Shown: in pieces, positions 61,940-64,000 of the stretch | How the letters are laid out: the number at the start of each line of letters is the position of its first letter | How positions within the stretch are numbered: position 1 is the first letter of the stretch | Assembly: GCF_037038585.1 (NCBI RefSeq) | Contig: NC_092520.1 | Location: forward strand, 12,717,001-12,781,000 | Direction: 5' to 3' | Origin: Patagioenas fasciata | Taxonomy: Eukaryota; Chordata; Aves; Columbiformes; Columbidae | Length of the DNA stretch: 64,000 nt | Notes under the pieces: model-generated | The model's database searches: none | Seen by the model: the letters and a program-made list of their open reading frames with translations, nothing else | Told to the model about the DNA's origin: nothing | Made by a program: the position numbers and the translations under genes

Positions 61940-64000
61940 TTACAACTTTTGGGAAAAGCTTCTTTCAGCTGGATCTTTGCAGATTGTTCTATGTAGAGTA
62001 ACATAGCTGAGTAAGTAATGTACTTTTCTTTTATAAAATTAAATTCAGTAGTCCTTTGCCACATGAAAGGTGTCTGCTCAGAGTCATTCCCTTTCCCCTC
62101 ACGCCCCTACTTTTTTCTCAATGGATCTTTGCAGGTTTTTCTGGAAGATGAAAACGATGAGAATTGAGTGGTGCTATCGATAAGCCCTTTGGCAGCTTAT
62201 ACTGCAGGGAATGGGTATCCTTGTGGGAGCTGATGGACTTGTTCAATAAGCAGTGGGACAGAGAAAAAGCAGAGCTCCCTTGTCAAGAATTAAGGCCAAA
62301 CAATACTTAAGGAACAATCTTCACTGTGGGACATTCTTGACTTGGAGTTTGTATGTTGATGTGGCTTCTGGGTGACCCATTTCTTTTTGAGAGACCTATT
62401 TACTTAGCAATTTGTTTAAATTGAAAGTGTTACCATGTCACAGCTTGTGGCAAACATCTTTCCTCTCTGATGGCTATAGATGAGCCTCTGTGGTATCAGT
62501 TAACTTTGCTTGTGTCTTCTGTCCTTATTGTTTGCAAACATGTAGAGGAAAGGGTCTTTGCTTGCAAAAATCTGACAATTTGTGGGTGACTTGTGCAAAT
62601 TAATGTCTGGATAGAAGCAGGTAACTTACACAGTAGATCTTGGATCTCCACACTTACGCTGTTCTTCTTTTCTCCTTTTTTTTTTTCCATGCACTGTCAC
62701 TGATTGTCAATTAGGGAAAAGAATAATACCCTCCTGAAGGTCAGCTCTTTAGAGTACTTCTAAAGCAAAAGAGTCATGCTTTTGTCTTCTTTTGGTTACC
62801 ATTGTAGCCTTCTTGAAGCTTCTAGAAAAGTGTTGCACAAAGCTTTTCTTTTGTTTGATGATTGCTAAAGCAATTTTTGAAACCTGTCTGTATGAGCTGA
62901 TTCAGACTTATGTCCATACTTTGTGTTATGAGGTGTGTGTATATATCTGTAAGAACTTCTTGCACATAGAATATATTTGAATTGAACGTCATATTTGTAC
63001 GGTGACAGTTGTTATTTTGCTGAATTGTTGAGCAATAAAGAGCAGTTGTAGGAAATCTATATTAAGCAACTGCTTGTGGCAAGCTGCTCCTCAGTGTGTA
63101 TCCAAAGCAGCTATTGTACTTAGTTCTGTTGGTGTTTGCCAGCGCAGAACGTCTTGTTATTACAGTTCCTTGAAGTACCTGCTTCTGTGCAACTGAACTA
63201 TGAGACAGAAAGAGTTTTCCTTTCAGGTTCTGATGAGTTACCTAAGACAACTTCTGAAAATGAAGAAATACTAGTTGAAAATAGGCTCTTGATCTTCTTA
63301 AAAGAGGGGTGAATTGCATGCACCGCGTGTTGCTTGGCCAGCAGGCTCTCTAGGTTGGCAGCAGAGCGGGGTTTGTTCCTTGTTCAGCCAACAGCCTGAT
63401 CCACCTGTTTGTGCCTCTGATTGTATGAGGCTGTTTTGACTCTTGGCAGCACAACAAATCTCTTAGGAATAATTAGCAGATGAAACTTAAATGTCTTTAC
63501 ACTTCACTGTTCTTAATCTCAGTTGACAGGTCTGCATGTAGTGATGTCCTTTTTGTCAAACAAGCTCTTTGTTACCAAGTAATAGGGTCACCGTGGAGCT
63601 ATTAAGATCTCAGAGTTGCAGGATTTGTCTCCTACTGAATAGAAACAAGGGATGCAAGAGGACATCTCTGGTGTTGCAGAAGTGCAAGTGCTGCACATGA
63701 GCCGTGAAGACATTTCTCAAGACTTCCAGGCCAAGCTGCAAACAAACACACACAACACAAACAAAGATTAGGGACCTGGAGAGTTTGTCTTTTAGTGTTG
63801 AATACACAGGGATTCCTAATTTTAATGGAAACCAGACAGATGAGGCTTTTAACAGGGGGACCATCTTGAAATCCTTGGTAGTGCATCTTTGAACATGAAA
63901 TGAAGACACTAGTGGATGATTAAGACCTTTACAATTGATTGCCAAAGCAATCTTGTGAACTTGGATCTCTCTTTAATTAAAGTTTAAATGCAAAATACCT
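61940..64000. other. Region downstream of MED17, no gene seen
   Basis: About 2 kb of AT-rich sequence. It holds no coding exon, CR1 copy or RNA structure that I could support. The AATAAA at 63034 leaves open that part of it is an extended MED17 3' UTR. Confidence 0.55.

Overview
This window is vertebrate nuclear DNA, almost certainly from a bird. Its genes are short exons in long AT-rich introns. CR1 LINE fragments are the main repeat and no Alu or L1 is visible. The gene order is that of the human 11q21 block CEP295 > TAF1D < C11orf54 > MED17 >, known from general knowledge. One solo LTR has the 3' end typical of many bird LTRs outside fowl and ducks, so a neoavian bird is more likely than chicken; this is an inference.

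Layout. (1) 1-21140, plus strand: the C-terminal half of CEP295, 16 coding exons that join in frame and end in an ALMS-type motif. One of its introns (about 8585-8845) carries a two-domain C/D scaRNA. Its guide elements fit U2 snRNA G19 and A30, which identifies SCARNA9 (mgU2-19/30). (2) 21790 to about 37031, minus strand: TAF1D, a Pol I SL1 subunit. It has five coding exons (33460-30148) and then about ten small noncoding exons. The introns of this tail carry at least eight snoRNA candidates (six H/ACA, two C/D), the same composition I recall for the human TAF1D host gene. (3) About 37080-48352, plus strand: C11orf54 (PTD012), divergent from TAF1D across a CpG-rich promoter, with 316 codons in eight coding exons. 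(4) 49163 to about 61935, plus strand: MED17, a Mediator head subunit, 643 codons in twelve exons. (5) 61940-64000: no gene seen.

The four proteins act in separate processes (centriole maturation, Pol I initiation, a zinc-dependent hydrolase-like protein, Pol II Mediator). The functional link in the window is RNA modification: two host genes produce a U2-modifying scaRNA and a set of snoRNAs. TAF1D itself serves rRNA transcription while its introns make guides that probably modify rRNA.

Repeats: at least ten CR1 pieces, a solo LTR (about 53049-53791), a 122-bp hAT-type MITE with an 8-bp target duplication, a second inverted-repeat element, a perfect 13-bp minisatellite and several simple repeats. 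I found no wholly new system. The most rewarding parts are the SCARNA9 locus, with its GU repeat between the two guide domains, and the TAF1D snoRNA tail, with two pairs of related guide RNAs.
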